From Chitinophaga rupis (GTDB taxonomy: Bacteria; Bacteroidota; Bacteroidia; Chitinophagales; Chitinophagaceae), in NCBI RefSeq assembly GCF_900109685.1, contig NZ_FOBB01000006.1, forward strand, positions 186,001 to 250,000: DNA of 64,000 nt. Reading direction: 5' to 3'. The position numbers and the translations under genes are program-made. The notes beneath the pieces are model-generated. The model did not search any database, was not told where the DNA came from, and saw only the letters and a program-made list of their open reading frames with translations. Positions 10,224-18,435 of the stretch are shown in pieces (position 1 is the stretch's first letter; each line of letters starts with the position of its first letter).

Positions 10224-10426
10224 AGTTTTTAACGATAATAGGTTTGGAATTTAAACAGGTGGGAGGTGAAAATACTTACAGGAACCGGCGCTTTATGACG
10301 ATGAAATACGTGGTTGTTTCACCTGCCGGAGCGGTTAAGAGTGTAAGTAGCTTATTGGAAAAAGCCTGGTGTGGCTATGGTTTCGCGTTGTCCGTTTGTC
10401 CTCCTTGTATCCGCAGGCATCTGTTG

Positions 10427-10960
10427 TTAGCCTACAAGTATATTTTTTTCCCGTGTCACTTCTGCAAGATAATCAACAGGGAGGTTCATCAGCACAGCTC
10501 TTTGCAATATTTGTACTCGTACCAATAATTTATGATGGCCTTTGTACTCTATTATTTCACAGAACAATCCACTAAGTGGTCCTTGTTCAATTAAATATTC
10601 GGTCCCTTTCTGGAAGCGTTCAAAAGACACTTCTACTCCTGTTGCGACAGACGACAGCAGGCGGATATTCTCAATTTCCTGTTCGCTGATCTTTGCGATC
10701 TGGTTATTGAACTTCACGTAATAACAAACACCTTCTAAGTTAAGGCTGCTGGTATATTCAGTCAGGCTTTGCAGCTGTACAAAAACATATGACGGGAACA
10801 ACGGTTCGTCAATTACTTTAACACGGTCTCTTCTTTTACTTATTTCTTTTTTCAGCGGCAAAAGGCAGGTAATGTTATGCTTACTTAACAATCCTGCAAC
10901 TTTTTTTTCCTGCTTTGATCTGGTATAGATTAAACACCATGCAGGGGAAAATTGACCCAT
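10427..10960 (-). CDS. NusG/UpxY-family transcription antitermination protein
   Basis: A 177-aa NusG paralogue. The N-terminal NGN domain spans residues ~5-100 (WCLIYTRSKQEKKVAGLL, then LPLKKE and LFPSYVFVQL, the hallmark NGN strands) and a short KOW-like C-terminal part follows (GPLSGLFCEII...LLVRVQIL). Housekeeping NusG would sit in the secE-nusG-rplK cluster; this copy stands alone as first gene of an NRPS operon, like UpxY proteins ahead of Bacteroides capsule operons and RfaH/LoaP-type factors that let RNA polymerase read through long operons. It probably binds elongating polymerase at the operon leader and suppresses termination across the >10-kb NRPS genes. It is preceded by a 613-bp gene-free region that could hold the recruitment site and is followed after 222 bp by the NRPS. 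The family call is firm; operon-specific action is inference from context. Confidence 0.88.
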   Translation of the reverse strand: MGQFSPAWCLIYTRSKQEKKVAGLLSKHNITCLLPLKKEISKRRDRVKVIDEPLFPSYVFVQLQSLTEYTSSLNLEGVCYYVKFNNQIAKISEQEIENIRLLSSVATGVEVSFERFQKGTEYLIEQGPLSGLFCEIIEYKGHHKLLVRVQILQRAVLMNLPVDYLAEVTREKNILVG

Positions 10961-11573
10961 AGGTTATTCAGTTTACGGCTTTATTAGAGGGAGATTATGC
11001 GCTGTTGATGCTTAAACTTTACTAACCAGATATAGCTATCGCTACTCTTGAGTACAAGAACTACTAAAAGCGTTAAAAAATTTCTAAAACCTTAGTATTT
11101 CCCGGTTACAAACATTTATCGAAATAGCCTGTTGGAAATCCTTAAAATAAATCTGGTCGAGTTACAATGTTTTGGGAAATTAACAACATCTGTGACAAAT
11201 TGTTTTGTGTCCTTAGGGTTGTTTCAGGGTGCTAAATTAGGACTTTTTTTTTATTGACCAAATAACTTAGTGTCACTTTCAATTTTTTTTAACGTTAAGT
11301 TCATGTTACAAACACTTTACCCGGAGGGCATAAAACCTGCTGCTGTAGCGGACTTACAACTGGTAAAACAATTCAGCCCGATCACAATCAACAGGTGTGC
11401 TGAAAACTCCCAACGGTTGCCCTGATTTGATTTACGGTTTTATCTGTTGTTAAACACCCGCAATAAACCAGCTGCCAGATCACATTACAAGCCTGCTGTC
11501 AGCGGGTTGACAGCTATTGCGGTTATTGATTGTGTTAATTCTATTTTACCATATTGTTACCACGTACCGGCTA
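10961..11573. other. 613-bp intergenic region upstream of the nusG-like/NRPS operon
   Basis: AT-rich and without a convincing gene. No clear Bacteroidota promoter (TTTG, then TAnnTTTG) was found on the minus strand. A 40-codon plus-strand ORF (11303-11425) has no recognisable features. The most structured part is the nested stem-loop at 11458-11522. The region probably holds the promoter and 5' leader of the antiterminator operon. Confidence 0.5.
11458..11522. promoter_or_regulatory. Nested stem-loop (possible terminator or leader structure)
   Basis: An outer perfect 8-bp pair, CCGCAATA (11458-11465) with TATTGCGG (11515-11522), encloses an inner perfect pair CTGTCA (11496-11501)/TGACAG (11508-11513) with a 6-nt loop. 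It lies 51 bp past the stop of the DUF1080 gene (11574) and about 500 bp before the NusG-like start, with no U-tract on either strand. It may be a structured RNA or a factor-dependent terminator; function is unknown. Confidence 0.35.
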
Positions 11574-12221
11574 TTAATCGGCCAGCGGTTTTACCATAAT
11601 GTCCTTGAAATAAACAGTGCTGCCGGGGTCATGCCCCTGTAATGCAAAAGTACCGGATGATATTTTCCGGCCGCTGTGGCTGGCATCCGGCTGATAACCT
11701 TCCGGCTCTGTATAATCCACCACGGTCTTGTCATTTATTTTAATGATCACTCTTTTCCCTTTTACAATAATATGCTCTGTATACCACTCATTGTCCTTTG
11801 CATATTTTTCCCTTACATCTACCACATCATATAAGCTGCCGGTCCGTTTCCAGTCTGTGTGCGAATTATTCACCTGCACTTCAAAACCTTTTTCCGGCCA
11901 GCCTTTTTCCTGGTAAGCGGTATGAAAGTAAATGCCGGAGTTAGAGCCCGGCAGCGTCATTACCTGCGCTTTAAATTCAAAATTTTTAAACTCATGCTGG
12001 TGTACCTCTCCAACATAAAATAAATGCGCTACCGGCCCATTTACTTTAATAGCGCCATTCTCTATTTTAAAAGTAGAATCATGATCGCCTACTTTCCAGC
12101 CGTTAAATGTTTTTCCATCGAACAGGGAAATCCAGCCTGCACCGCCTGCATTTTTCTGGGCAGTACAAAAATTAAAAAGCAGCGCCAGGCTGCAAAAGAG
12201 GAATATTTTTCTGTGTAGCAT
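11574..12221 (-). CDS. DUF1080 (3-keto-disaccharide hydrolase-like) secreted lipoprotein
   Basis: A 215-aa protein with a lipoprotein-type signal (Cys19 in LLFNFCTAQ), then the family opening WISLFDGKTFNGWKV and a concanavalin/LamG-like beta-sandwich (SGIYFHTAYQ, GFEVQVNN, YTEHIIVKGKRVIIKIN, ALQGHDPGSTVYFKDIMVK). DUF1080 domains are abundant in Bacteroidota and Planctomycetes; some act on 3-keto-glycosides, others may only bind sugar. Here it is a single-domain protein with nothing fused and no obvious partner. A strong hairpin terminator lies just upstream (12263-12283), so it has its own promoter. Substrate not determinable. Confidence 0.88.
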   Translation of the reverse strand: MLHRKIFLFCSLALLFNFCTAQKNAGGAGWISLFDGKTFNGWKVGDHDSTFKIENGAIKVNGPVAHLFYVGEVHQHEFKNFEFKAQVMTLPGSNSGIYFHTAYQEKGWPEKGFEVQVNNSHTDWKRTGSLYDVVDVREKYAKDNEWYTEHIIVKGKRVIIKINDKTVVDYTEPEGYQPDASHSGRKISSGTFALQGHDPGSTVYFKDIMVKPLAD

Positions 12222-12262
12222 GCCATTGATGATTTAGTGGAACGTATCTAATGTAATAAAAA

Positions 12263-12283
12263 GTCCGGGTAAATTACCCGGAC
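12263..12283 (-). terminator. Rho-independent terminator of the PNPOx-like gene
   Basis: GTCCGGGT (12263-12270) pairs perfectly with ACCCGGAC (12276-12283) around a 5-nt loop. Read on the minus strand it is followed by TTTTTATT. It sits 26 bp past the stop of the 12309-12845 gene. Confidence 0.8.
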
Positions 12284-12308
12284 CTTTTAACTTATTTTAA
12301 AAGTGCGT

Positions 12309-12845
12309 TTACAACTTTAATGTTCCTTCTATTGAATCATCCAGTGTTTTTCCCATCATGGCGCCGGCAACCTGTTTCGCAAATGCTACAACTTGCCCAT
12401 GTTTGGTATCCCAGTAATAACCTTCTTCCGGCACTACCCTGATCACTGATATGCGGGGATCATCCTGCCCTTCTGTGAACCAGGTCTTAAAAACAGGCTC
12501 CCACAGCTCCGCTATCTTTTCTTTGTCCTGGCTGATGGTGGCATGACCGTAAAAGCTTAAAAAATCCGAATGGGTGCTGCCCTGGAATAACAGCTGTACA
12601 GCCGGGTCTTCAGCTATATCAATGTTCTTTTCGCTATCTGTAGCGCTCAGGAACCAGCAGGTGCCATCATCATCTATATGTTGAACGGCCATGGGGCGTA
12701 CCGCAAATTGTTTACCAGTGGTAATATGGGTGCAGAAAAAACAGGTCTTAGCTTTTTCACCCAGCTCTTTCAGCTTATGGGCAGCTTCCATGCCCTGCAG
12801 GTTTTCCCGGTTCTTTTCGGGCTGCTGTTGATTAATGCTATCCAT
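12309..12845 (-). CDS. Pyridoxamine 5'-phosphate oxidase-like flavin-binding protein (general stress protein 26 type)
   Basis: A 178-aa split-barrel protein. Characteristic segments are TCFFCTHITTGKQFAVRPMA, GTCWFLSATDSEKNIDI, VQLLFQ, FLSFYGHATISQDKEKIAELW and GYYWDTKHGQVV. This subgroup binds FMN or a related flavin and is usually linked to general stress; true PdxH activity is unlikely given the short length and absence of the PdxH C-terminal motif. It is cytosolic, with no signal. It is monocistronic by appearance, ending in a strong hairpin, and starts 117 bp from the end of the cytochrome gene. Confidence 0.85.
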   Translation of the reverse strand: MDSINQQQPEKNRENLQGMEAAHKLKELGEKAKTCFFCTHITTGKQFAVRPMAVQHIDDDGTCWFLSATDSEKNIDIAEDPAVQLLFQGSTHSDFLSFYGHATISQDKEKIAELWEPVFKTWFTEGQDDPRISVIRVVPEEGYYWDTKHGQVVAFAKQVAGAMMGKTLDDSIEGTLKL

Positions 12846-12962
12846 GGTTTCTTTTTAAAGCTGTACAAGTAAAACCATGCCAAAGCAATTATAATCGTAT
12901 AGCAGGAGTGCGAAAAGAGTAAATGTTCGAGGGAGTTCAGCAATAGATAAGGAACGGATTAT

Positions 12963-14192
12963 TTAGCTGGCTTGCTTTAAGCGGGCTAATACCTTCTTTG
13001 TTTCCTCTTTGTAAATGGTGATCAGGTGCGTACGGATAGAATCCGGTGTAGGGCTTTGTTTGCCGTTCGTAAGCAACGTAATGTTGGCCGAAGGTAATGC
13101 CGGCATATGGCAATCTATACAATTCTTTGCAAGGATATTTGCAGGCAGCTCTGCCAGTTTGCAAAAATTATGGCTGGCCGTGTTATGGCAATGCATACAA
13201 CGTTGGGAGAACAGCTCCATATTATTGCTTTCACTGTTATGAGGGTTATGGCACGAAGAACAGTTCATGTCATTACTTTTCATAAAACATTTGCTGGCAG
13301 TGAACAGCTGGTATTGGGTGCCATGTACATCCATTTGCGCGGTGCGCTTTGGCGCCGTAAACTCAGGAAAGAAATAACCGGACAATGCATCGCCCGGTTT
13401 AAAATCGAACATAGACTTTTGCGGTGTGCCTAAACCGGAATGACAAAGGGCGCACATATCCAGCTTTTGCTGATTCTTTAGCTCAGCGATCCGCGTCATA
13501 TACATGGCTTTCTTTTCCTGCGGATGGCTGCTTTGAAACTGTACGTGCTCCGCGGCAGGGCCATGACAGCGCTCACAGTCAATACCATAAACAACCTGGT
13601 TCTTTTCAAATGATTCTACAATGTGCACTCCCTGCATGTCTGTACTTTTGGCTACCATAGAGCTATGACAGCCAAAACAGGTGCTGGGTATCATGCGGTC
13701 AAACTTAGGATGATCTGCAGGGAAACCCGGGCTGTTGGCCCAACTATGCGCCGGTACAAAATAAGAAAGGGGCAGCTGAAAATATTTCCCTGCCTGCCAG
13801 TATAAATAGGTTTGCGCTTTGCGGCCAGAGCCTACCACAATATCAAAACGATGGCTTTCCTGGGGCACATCATTATTGTAGGCTGCCTGGAACAATCCGC
13901 TGTCGCGGGCTTCCATCACTACTTTTGTAGCACTGTCGTAAGTAAAAGTATGATCCGGTGCAGCAAACGATCCTTTTACGGTAGAGGTATTGGCAGGCAT
14001 GGAAGTGTGGTAATGCGCCGTGCCCATGTACGTATCAAAAATATTTTTATGGCAGCCGGCACAGGCAGCGGCGCCTGCATACTGCGGCCCCCTGAAGGCA
14101 GCCTCATTTTTTTCCGCCTTATTGATACATTGTGAAAGAATAGTGATACAGGCAATAATACAGCAGGATACGTACAACAGGCGTTTATTCAT
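12963..14192 (-). CDS. Heptaheme c-type cytochrome lipoprotein (cytochrome c554-like)
   Basis: A 409-aa exported protein with a lipoprotein-type signal (Cys22 in ILSQCINK) and seven CxxCH haem-attachment sites: C44-H48 (CAGCH), C172-H176 (CFGCH), C206-H210 (CERCH), C247-H251 (CALCH), C311-H315 (CSSCH), C332-H336 (CMHCH) and C358-H362 (CIDCH). The spacing and the CERCHGPA.EH and CSSCHNPH segments fit the multihaem cytochrome c554/NrfA-like fold used for periplasmic electron transfer or N-oxide chemistry. No quinol oxidase partner, nitrite reductase or cytochrome maturation gene lies nearby, so the redox partner is unknown. The downstream SDR-like gene is upstream in transcription (14905-14234), 41 bp away, and may share a transcript. 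Confidence 0.92.
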   Translation of the reverse strand: MNKRLLYVSCCIIACITILSQCINKAEKNEAAFRGPQYAGAAACAGCHKNIFDTYMGTAHYHTSMPANTSTVKGSFAAPDHTFTYDSATKVVMEARDSGLFQAAYNNDVPQESHRFDIVVGSGRKAQTYLYWQAGKYFQLPLSYFVPAHSWANSPGFPADHPKFDRMIPSTCFGCHSSMVAKSTDMQGVHIVESFEKNQVVYGIDCERCHGPAAEHVQFQSSHPQEKKAMYMTRIAELKNQQKLDMCALCHSGLGTPQKSMFDFKPGDALSGYFFPEFTAPKRTAQMDVHGTQYQLFTASKCFMKSNDMNCSSCHNPHNSESNNMELFSQRCMHCHNTASHNFCKLAELPANILAKNCIDCHMPALPSANITLLTNGKQSPTPDSIRTHLITIYKEETKKVLARLKQAS

Positions 14193-14233
14193 AACGATAG
14201 ATGATACCCGAAATATACAAATCCAATTTGTAA

Positions 14234-14905
14234 TTATTCTTTAGCCAGCTGAATAATATCCACGCCATTAATCACATCCTTATTATAATCATTGATGGTA
14301 ACATGGATCATGGCCAGGCCCAGCTCTGATAGGGTACAGAAACCATTGGGAAATAAGCTGCGGCCAATAGGGAACACCCAGCCAATGTATTTATATAATG
14401 GATGCGCATTATGCAATCCTTTAATGGGCTTAATAAAGCCCGGCCTGAAAGCATATGCCCGGTGAAAAGGCAGCTTCCGCAGGGCATTCTCTGTTTTGCC
14501 TTTCACGCGCGCCCACATGCTGCGGCCTTTTTCCGTACTATCCGTGCCCGCCCCGGATACATAACAGAAAATCATGCCCGGGTTCAGGCGGCTAAGGGTT
14601 TCTGCTACGTGCATAGTAAGTGTGTAGGTGACCTTAAAATAGGCCGGCTCCTTCATGCCTACAGATGATACACCCAGGCAAAAATAACAGGCATTATAAC
14701 CGCTCAGATGTTTTTCTATGGGCGACAGATCATAGAAATCCGTATGAATAATCTCCGTAAGCTTAGGGTGGGTAATGCCCAGGCTTTTGCGGTTAATAAT
14801 TAAAACCGCTTCTACAAGCGGGTTTTGCAAACACTCGTGTAATACGCCTTCTCCTACCATACCGGTGGTGCCTGTAATTATGGCTCTGATCCCTTTATTG
14901 TTCAT
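14234..14905 (-). CDS. NAD(P)-binding Rossmann-fold protein (SDR, HTATIP2-like)
   Basis: A 223-aa cytosolic protein opening with a nucleotide-binding motif TGTTGMVGEGVLHECL (TGxxGxxG), followed by LIINRKSLG, CYFCLGVSS and YVSGAGTDS, and FRPGFIKPI in the C-terminal half. It resembles atypical short-chain reductase/epimerase-like proteins of the HTATIP2/YbjT group; the classical YxxxK is not evident, so enzymatic function is uncertain. It lies 41 bp upstream of the cytochrome gene on the same strand and is divergent from the gene at 15098, with 192 bp between them holding both promoters. Confidence 0.8.
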   Translation of the reverse strand: MNNKGIRAIITGTTGMVGEGVLHECLQNPLVEAVLIINRKSLGITHPKLTEIIHTDFYDLSPIEKHLSGYNACYFCLGVSSVGMKEPAYFKVTYTLTMHVAETLSRLNPGMIFCYVSGAGTDSTEKGRSMWARVKGKTENALRKLPFHRAYAFRPGFIKPIKGLHNAHPLYKYIGWVFPIGRSLFPNGFCTLSELGLAMIHVTINDYNKDVINGVDIIQLAKE

Positions 14906-15097
14906 TGGTAAAATATTTTTCTGACGTTTCCAATTCCGCTGACCGGTGGCTGCTGTGGATTTCCGGCAGCCGGGCTATGGCCAAAAGTAGCCAAATTTAC
15001 CTTGTTGCCAAACCGGCTGGCTTTTTTTAACGTTTTTCACTATTTTCATAGCGAGAAAGCAGAGATTAGCAAAAACAGATAATTATCCATCCTACCT

Positions 15098-15802
15098 ATG
15101 TATGAGTACCTGACGTTCCGGAAATTTGCTACCCAGGATGAGGCCTGTGCAGTACAGGAGCTATTAGTTGAGAACGATATTCCCTGTGTGCTGGAAGCAG
15201 ACCCGGTGTTACTGCCCTCCACTTTCATAGGCCAGAACTTTGATCTTCCCTACCGTTTAAAAATACCTTCCAATTGTTTTCGTGCCGCGGATGCCCTGTT
15301 GTGGCAGCCAGTGAGCGTGCAGCCGCCTGAAATGGAAAACGATTATTACCTATTATCTTTCTCCGATGAGGAGCTGATGGAGGTAATAGAAAAACGCGAC
15401 GAATGGGGAACTTATGATTACGCGCTGGCCCTGCAGCTGCTGCAGACAAGGGGAGTGACCTTAACCACCAGCGACCTGGAACGCATTAACCAGGAAAGGT
15501 TCACCACACTGGCTACACCGGATAATGGCAGCACTGTATGGACGGTGATCGGCTATCTTTCCGCTCTGCTGGGCGGTATGCTGGGGCTGTTCATTGGCAT
15601 TTTCCTTTTTACCGCTAAAAAAACTTTGCCGGACGGCTCACGTATGTACGCTTACAGCCAGCATACCCGGCAACATGGGAAATACATTATGCTCCTGGGA
15701 TTTGTCTCCATTCCTTCCTGGATCTGTTATGCCGTATATTTTAACGGCAGTCTGCCGGGACTTGGTACTGTTTTGGGGCTGATGTCGAATGTACATTTTT
15801 AG
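15098..15802 (+). CDS. DUF2007-like membrane protein
   Basis: A 234-aa protein. Residues 1-70 resemble the DUF2007 'putative signal transducing' fold: YEYLTFRKFATQDEACAVQE, then LLVENDIPCVLE, a ferredoxin-like alpha/beta unit often found in Bacteroidota. A mid-section with SFSDEELMEVIEKRDEWG looks like a short helical segment, and two hydrophobic stretches in the C-terminal third (VWTVIGYLSALLGGMLGLFI; IMLLGFVSIPSWICYAVYF) are likely membrane helices. No catalytic motif. It precedes the MBL-fold gene by 62 bp on the same strand and may be co-transcribed with it. Function unknown. Confidence 0.8.
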   Translation: MYEYLTFRKFATQDEACAVQELLVENDIPCVLEADPVLLPSTFIGQNFDLPYRLKIPSNCFRAADALLWQPVSVQPPEMENDYYLLSFSDEELMEVIEKRDEWGTYDYALALQLLQTRGVTLTTSDLERINQERFTTLATPDNGSTVWTVIGYLSALLGGMLGLFIGIFLFTAKKTLPDGSRMYAYSQHTRQHGKYIMLLGFVSIPSWICYAVYFNGSLPGLGTVLGLMSNVHF

Positions 15803-15864
15803 GTCCACCGGTTACATTTCCCCCTGCTTTTCCAGACCTTTGCCTTTAACCAGGAAATGATACA

Positions 15865-16893
15865 ATGAAAAAACAATGGCGTTCGCTGAGCGATTCAAAA
15901 AACTACAAGCAGGGCAAATTTGAGAACTTATCTCCTACGCCCATGCTGGCAGAAAATGCTTCCTACGGGCAAATTATCCGTGACCAGTTCAAGCGGCCGG
16001 CTACTATACAACCTTCGCACACTTTACCATCTGTAAAAACAAACCTGGCTACCCTGCATTCGGAAACACCGGTAGTGGTATGGTTCGGGCATTCCTCTTA
16101 CCTCATTCACTGCAAAGGCACCAATATACTGGTAGATCCTGTTTTCAGCGGGCGCGTTTCGCCCATAGCCGGTATGATGAAAGCCTATCCCGGTACGGAT
16201 GTATATAAACCGGAGGACATGCCTGCCATTGACCTGATGATCATTACCCACAACCATTATGATCACCTGAACCGCAAAACGCTGACACAGCTGAAAGCTA
16301 AAACCAGCGCCTTTTACACGCCATTAGGTGTGGGCAGGGATATTGAAGATTGCTTCGGTAATGATGATACACACATTACGGAAATGGACTGGTGGGAAAC
16401 AGAAAACCCCATGCCCGGTATTACCCTTACAGCTGCACCGGCCCGGCACTTTTCCGGCAGGGGGCTGCGGCGCAGCACTTCATTATGGAGCTCCTTTGTG
16501 CTGCAATTGTATGGTTATACCATTTACATAGGCGGAGATTCCGGCTATGATACCCACTTTAAAACCATTGGTGAAAAGTATGGTCCTATGGACCTGGCCA
16601 TCCTGGAATGCGGACAATATGACGAGGCCTGGCCTTATATACACATGATGCCCGGTGAAACGCTGCAGGCCGCCATAGACCTGCAGGCGAAGCTGCTGCT
16701 GCCGGTACACTGGGGAAAATTCACATTAGCAAATCATCCGTGGAATGAGCCCATTACACGGCTTACACAGCTAGCACAGGAAAAAGGCTTTCCGGTAGCA
16801 ACTCCGCAGATCGGTGAACCGGTGGATATTCTGCAACGTAAGGCCTGGCAAAACTGGTGGACAGAACGCCAGCCGGAGAATGTAAAATCTTAA
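15865..16893 (+). CDS. Metallo-beta-lactamase-fold hydrolase (UlaG/NAPE-PLD-like)
   Basis: A 342-aa zinc hydrolase. The metal site THNHYDHL gives H129, H131, D133 and H134; WFGHSSYLI near residue 74 and a late PVHWGKF supply further fold-defining positions, with YIGGDSGYD as the bridging aspartate loop. This arrangement (GHSS.L..., DPVFS.R.SP) is that of the NAPE-hydrolysing phospholipase D / UlaG lactonase group. There is no signal peptide, so it acts in the cytosol. The substrate could be a phosphodiester or lactone. It is followed by a 19-bp palindrome that likely terminates it and the convergent GH30 gene. Confidence 0.9.
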   Translation: MKKQWRSLSDSKNYKQGKFENLSPTPMLAENASYGQIIRDQFKRPATIQPSHTLPSVKTNLATLHSETPVVVWFGHSSYLIHCKGTNILVDPVFSGRVSPIAGMMKAYPGTDVYKPEDMPAIDLMIITHNHYDHLNRKTLTQLKAKTSAFYTPLGVGRDIEDCFGNDDTHITEMDWWETENPMPGITLTAAPARHFSGRGLRRSTSLWSSFVLQLYGYTIYIGGDSGYDTHFKTIGEKYGPMDLAILECGQYDEAWPYIHMMPGETLQAAIDLQAKLLLPVHWGKFTLANHPWNEPITRLTQLAQEKGFPVATPQIGEPVDILQRKAWQNWWTERQPENVKS

Positions 16894-16944
16894 ACCGGCG
16901 AAAGAAGTTCATAGAGACCATTTAAAAGACTTAATGAACGGGAT

Positions 16945-17000
16945 AAATGTAAAAGTGGAATGCAGCGAAGCTTTAACCGCCGCATTCCACTTTTACATTT
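16945..17000. terminator. Long palindrome between convergent genes (shared repeat core)
   Basis: Two 19-nt arms, 16945-16963 and 16982-17000, are perfect reverse complements around an 18-nt loop, with a further GGGAT/ATCCC match outside. It sits between the stops of the MBL-fold gene (+) and GH30 (-) and could terminate both. The core ATGTAAAAGTGGAATG recurs with one change (ATGTAAAAGTAGAATG) in the palindrome at 45531-45678, so this looks like a dispersed repeat family used as terminators. Confidence 0.7.
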
Positions 17001-17014
17001 TACATCCCATCCGT

Positions 17015-18433
17015 TTACCAAACGTACGTAGCCACTGCGCCACTATCCAGCGAGCTGGTAACTATCTTATTATTGAACTGTATATTAAATGTTTGCGCCT
17101 CGCTGCCATCATTAATAACGATCAGCACCTTTTTGCCATCCTTTGTTTTAAAGGCTACATTGTTTAACTGCCCGGGAACATTCGTGCTGATACGCACTGC
17201 GCCGGGCCGCACAAATTTAGCTGCATGTGCAATAATGTAGTAGGCTACATTCCTTTCCACCTGGTCATTGGGGCCGATGGTCACTGCGCCCATACATTCC
17301 GTGCAGCCGCCTTTTGTATGCGGATTATAAGCCGGATCAGCCGCCAGGTTCCATTCTATTACATTCCTGCTCCAGTTACGGGTAGCGCCTATGATCAGGG
17401 TGCTTACATGCCATCTCAGGTTCTTATCAAACGTACCGGGCTTGCCTACCCATTGCTCTGTAAAGTATAAGTGTTTTTGCGGGTAAGCATCATGCACCTT
17501 GCTTAATGCCGTAATAGGGCCCGCATACAGGTGAAATGCACTGCCATCAATATACTGCCGTGCAGCAGGGTTATCCAGCACGGTAATGGGATACTCCGGC
17601 TTGTCGGCATTATGATCGTAGATGATAATCTTTGTTTTAATACCGGCGGCTTTAAAGGCAGGGCCTAAATGGTTACCGATAAAATCTGCCTGCTCTGCGG
17701 GCTTCATTACCATGCTGGGCACATTACCGCCATGCAAAGGCTCATTCTGTGGGGTAATGGCATCAATGGTAATACCGGCGGCCTTCATGGCCTTTATATA
17801 CTTCACAAAGTATTGCGCATATACACCGTAGTACTCCGGCTTTAAGCTGCCGCCTTTAAAGCTGTTGTTACTCTTCATCCAGGTGGGGGCGGTCCAGGGC
17901 GAACCTAATATTTTAATGGATGGGTTGAGCGTCAGTATTTTTTTGAGCACGGGTATCACATCCTTTTCATCTTCCTTTATGCTAAAGTGCGCCAGGCTGG
18001 TATCTGTTTGCCCGGCGGGCATTTCGTCATAAGTAAAAGTAGTATCGCTGAGGTCTGATGCGCCAATGGTTACACGCAAATAGCTTACGCCAATGTTATT
18101 GCCGCTGGTAAGGAACAGCTCTTTCAATAAAGCATCCTGCCTGGCAGGGGAAAGGGAGTGAATTAAGGTAGCGCTGCCGCCGGTAAGCGCATATCCAAAA
18201 CCATCTATTTCCTGGAAGGTTTGCGCCGCATTTACCGTAATGGTGGGATAACTGTTCTTGGCGGTTTTAAATACCAGGCCGGCAGGCTGTTTGGTAAAGG
18301 TTACCGACCGGTCGGACTTTGTAAGCCAGTACGATACGCTGCCTGCTTTGGCCGGCTTTCCAGGGCTGTGCTGTGCATATACCGTAGTTGTAAAAAGGGC
18401 GCCTAACAATAATAATACTTTCATCTTTTCCAT
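17015..18433 (-). CDS. GH30 glycoside hydrolase (glucosylceramidase / beta-1,6-glucanase family)
   Basis: A 472-aa secreted enzyme: signal peptide ending VYAQ near residue 21, then the GH30 signature EIDGFGYALTGGSAT (~75-88), SPWTAPTWMK (~178-187), acid/base Glu231 in TPQNEP and nucleophile Glu326 in YFTEQW, followed by the side beta-domain (NNVAFKTKDGKKVLIVINDG). Family members cleave beta-1,6-glucan, glucosylceramide or related beta-glycosides. Its start lies 2 bp past the GH16 stop, so the two are translationally coupled and belong to locus 1. With a GH16 laminarinase-type partner, beta-1,6-branched beta-1,3-glucan is the most sensible substrate (inference). Confidence 0.95.
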   Translation of the reverse strand: MEKMKVLLLLGALFTTTVYAQHSPGKPAKAGSVSYWLTKSDRSVTFTKQPAGLVFKTAKNSYPTITVNAAQTFQEIDGFGYALTGGSATLIHSLSPARQDALLKELFLTSGNNIGVSYLRVTIGASDLSDTTFTYDEMPAGQTDTSLAHFSIKEDEKDVIPVLKKILTLNPSIKILGSPWTAPTWMKSNNSFKGGSLKPEYYGVYAQYFVKYIKAMKAAGITIDAITPQNEPLHGGNVPSMVMKPAEQADFIGNHLGPAFKAAGIKTKIIIYDHNADKPEYPITVLDNPAARQYIDGSAFHLYAGPITALSKVHDAYPQKHLYFTEQWVGKPGTFDKNLRWHVSTLIIGATRNWSRNVIEWNLAADPAYNPHTKGGCTECMGAVTIGPNDQVERNVAYYIIAHAAKFVRPGAVRISTNVPGQLNNVAFKTKDGKKVLIVINDGSEAQTFNIQFNNKIVTSSLDSGAVATYVW

Positions 18434-18435
18434 CG

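Noticed and set aside
11303-11425. 40-codon plus-strand ORF in the NRPS leader
   Set aside because: No conserved feature; opposite to the operon, near no promoter.
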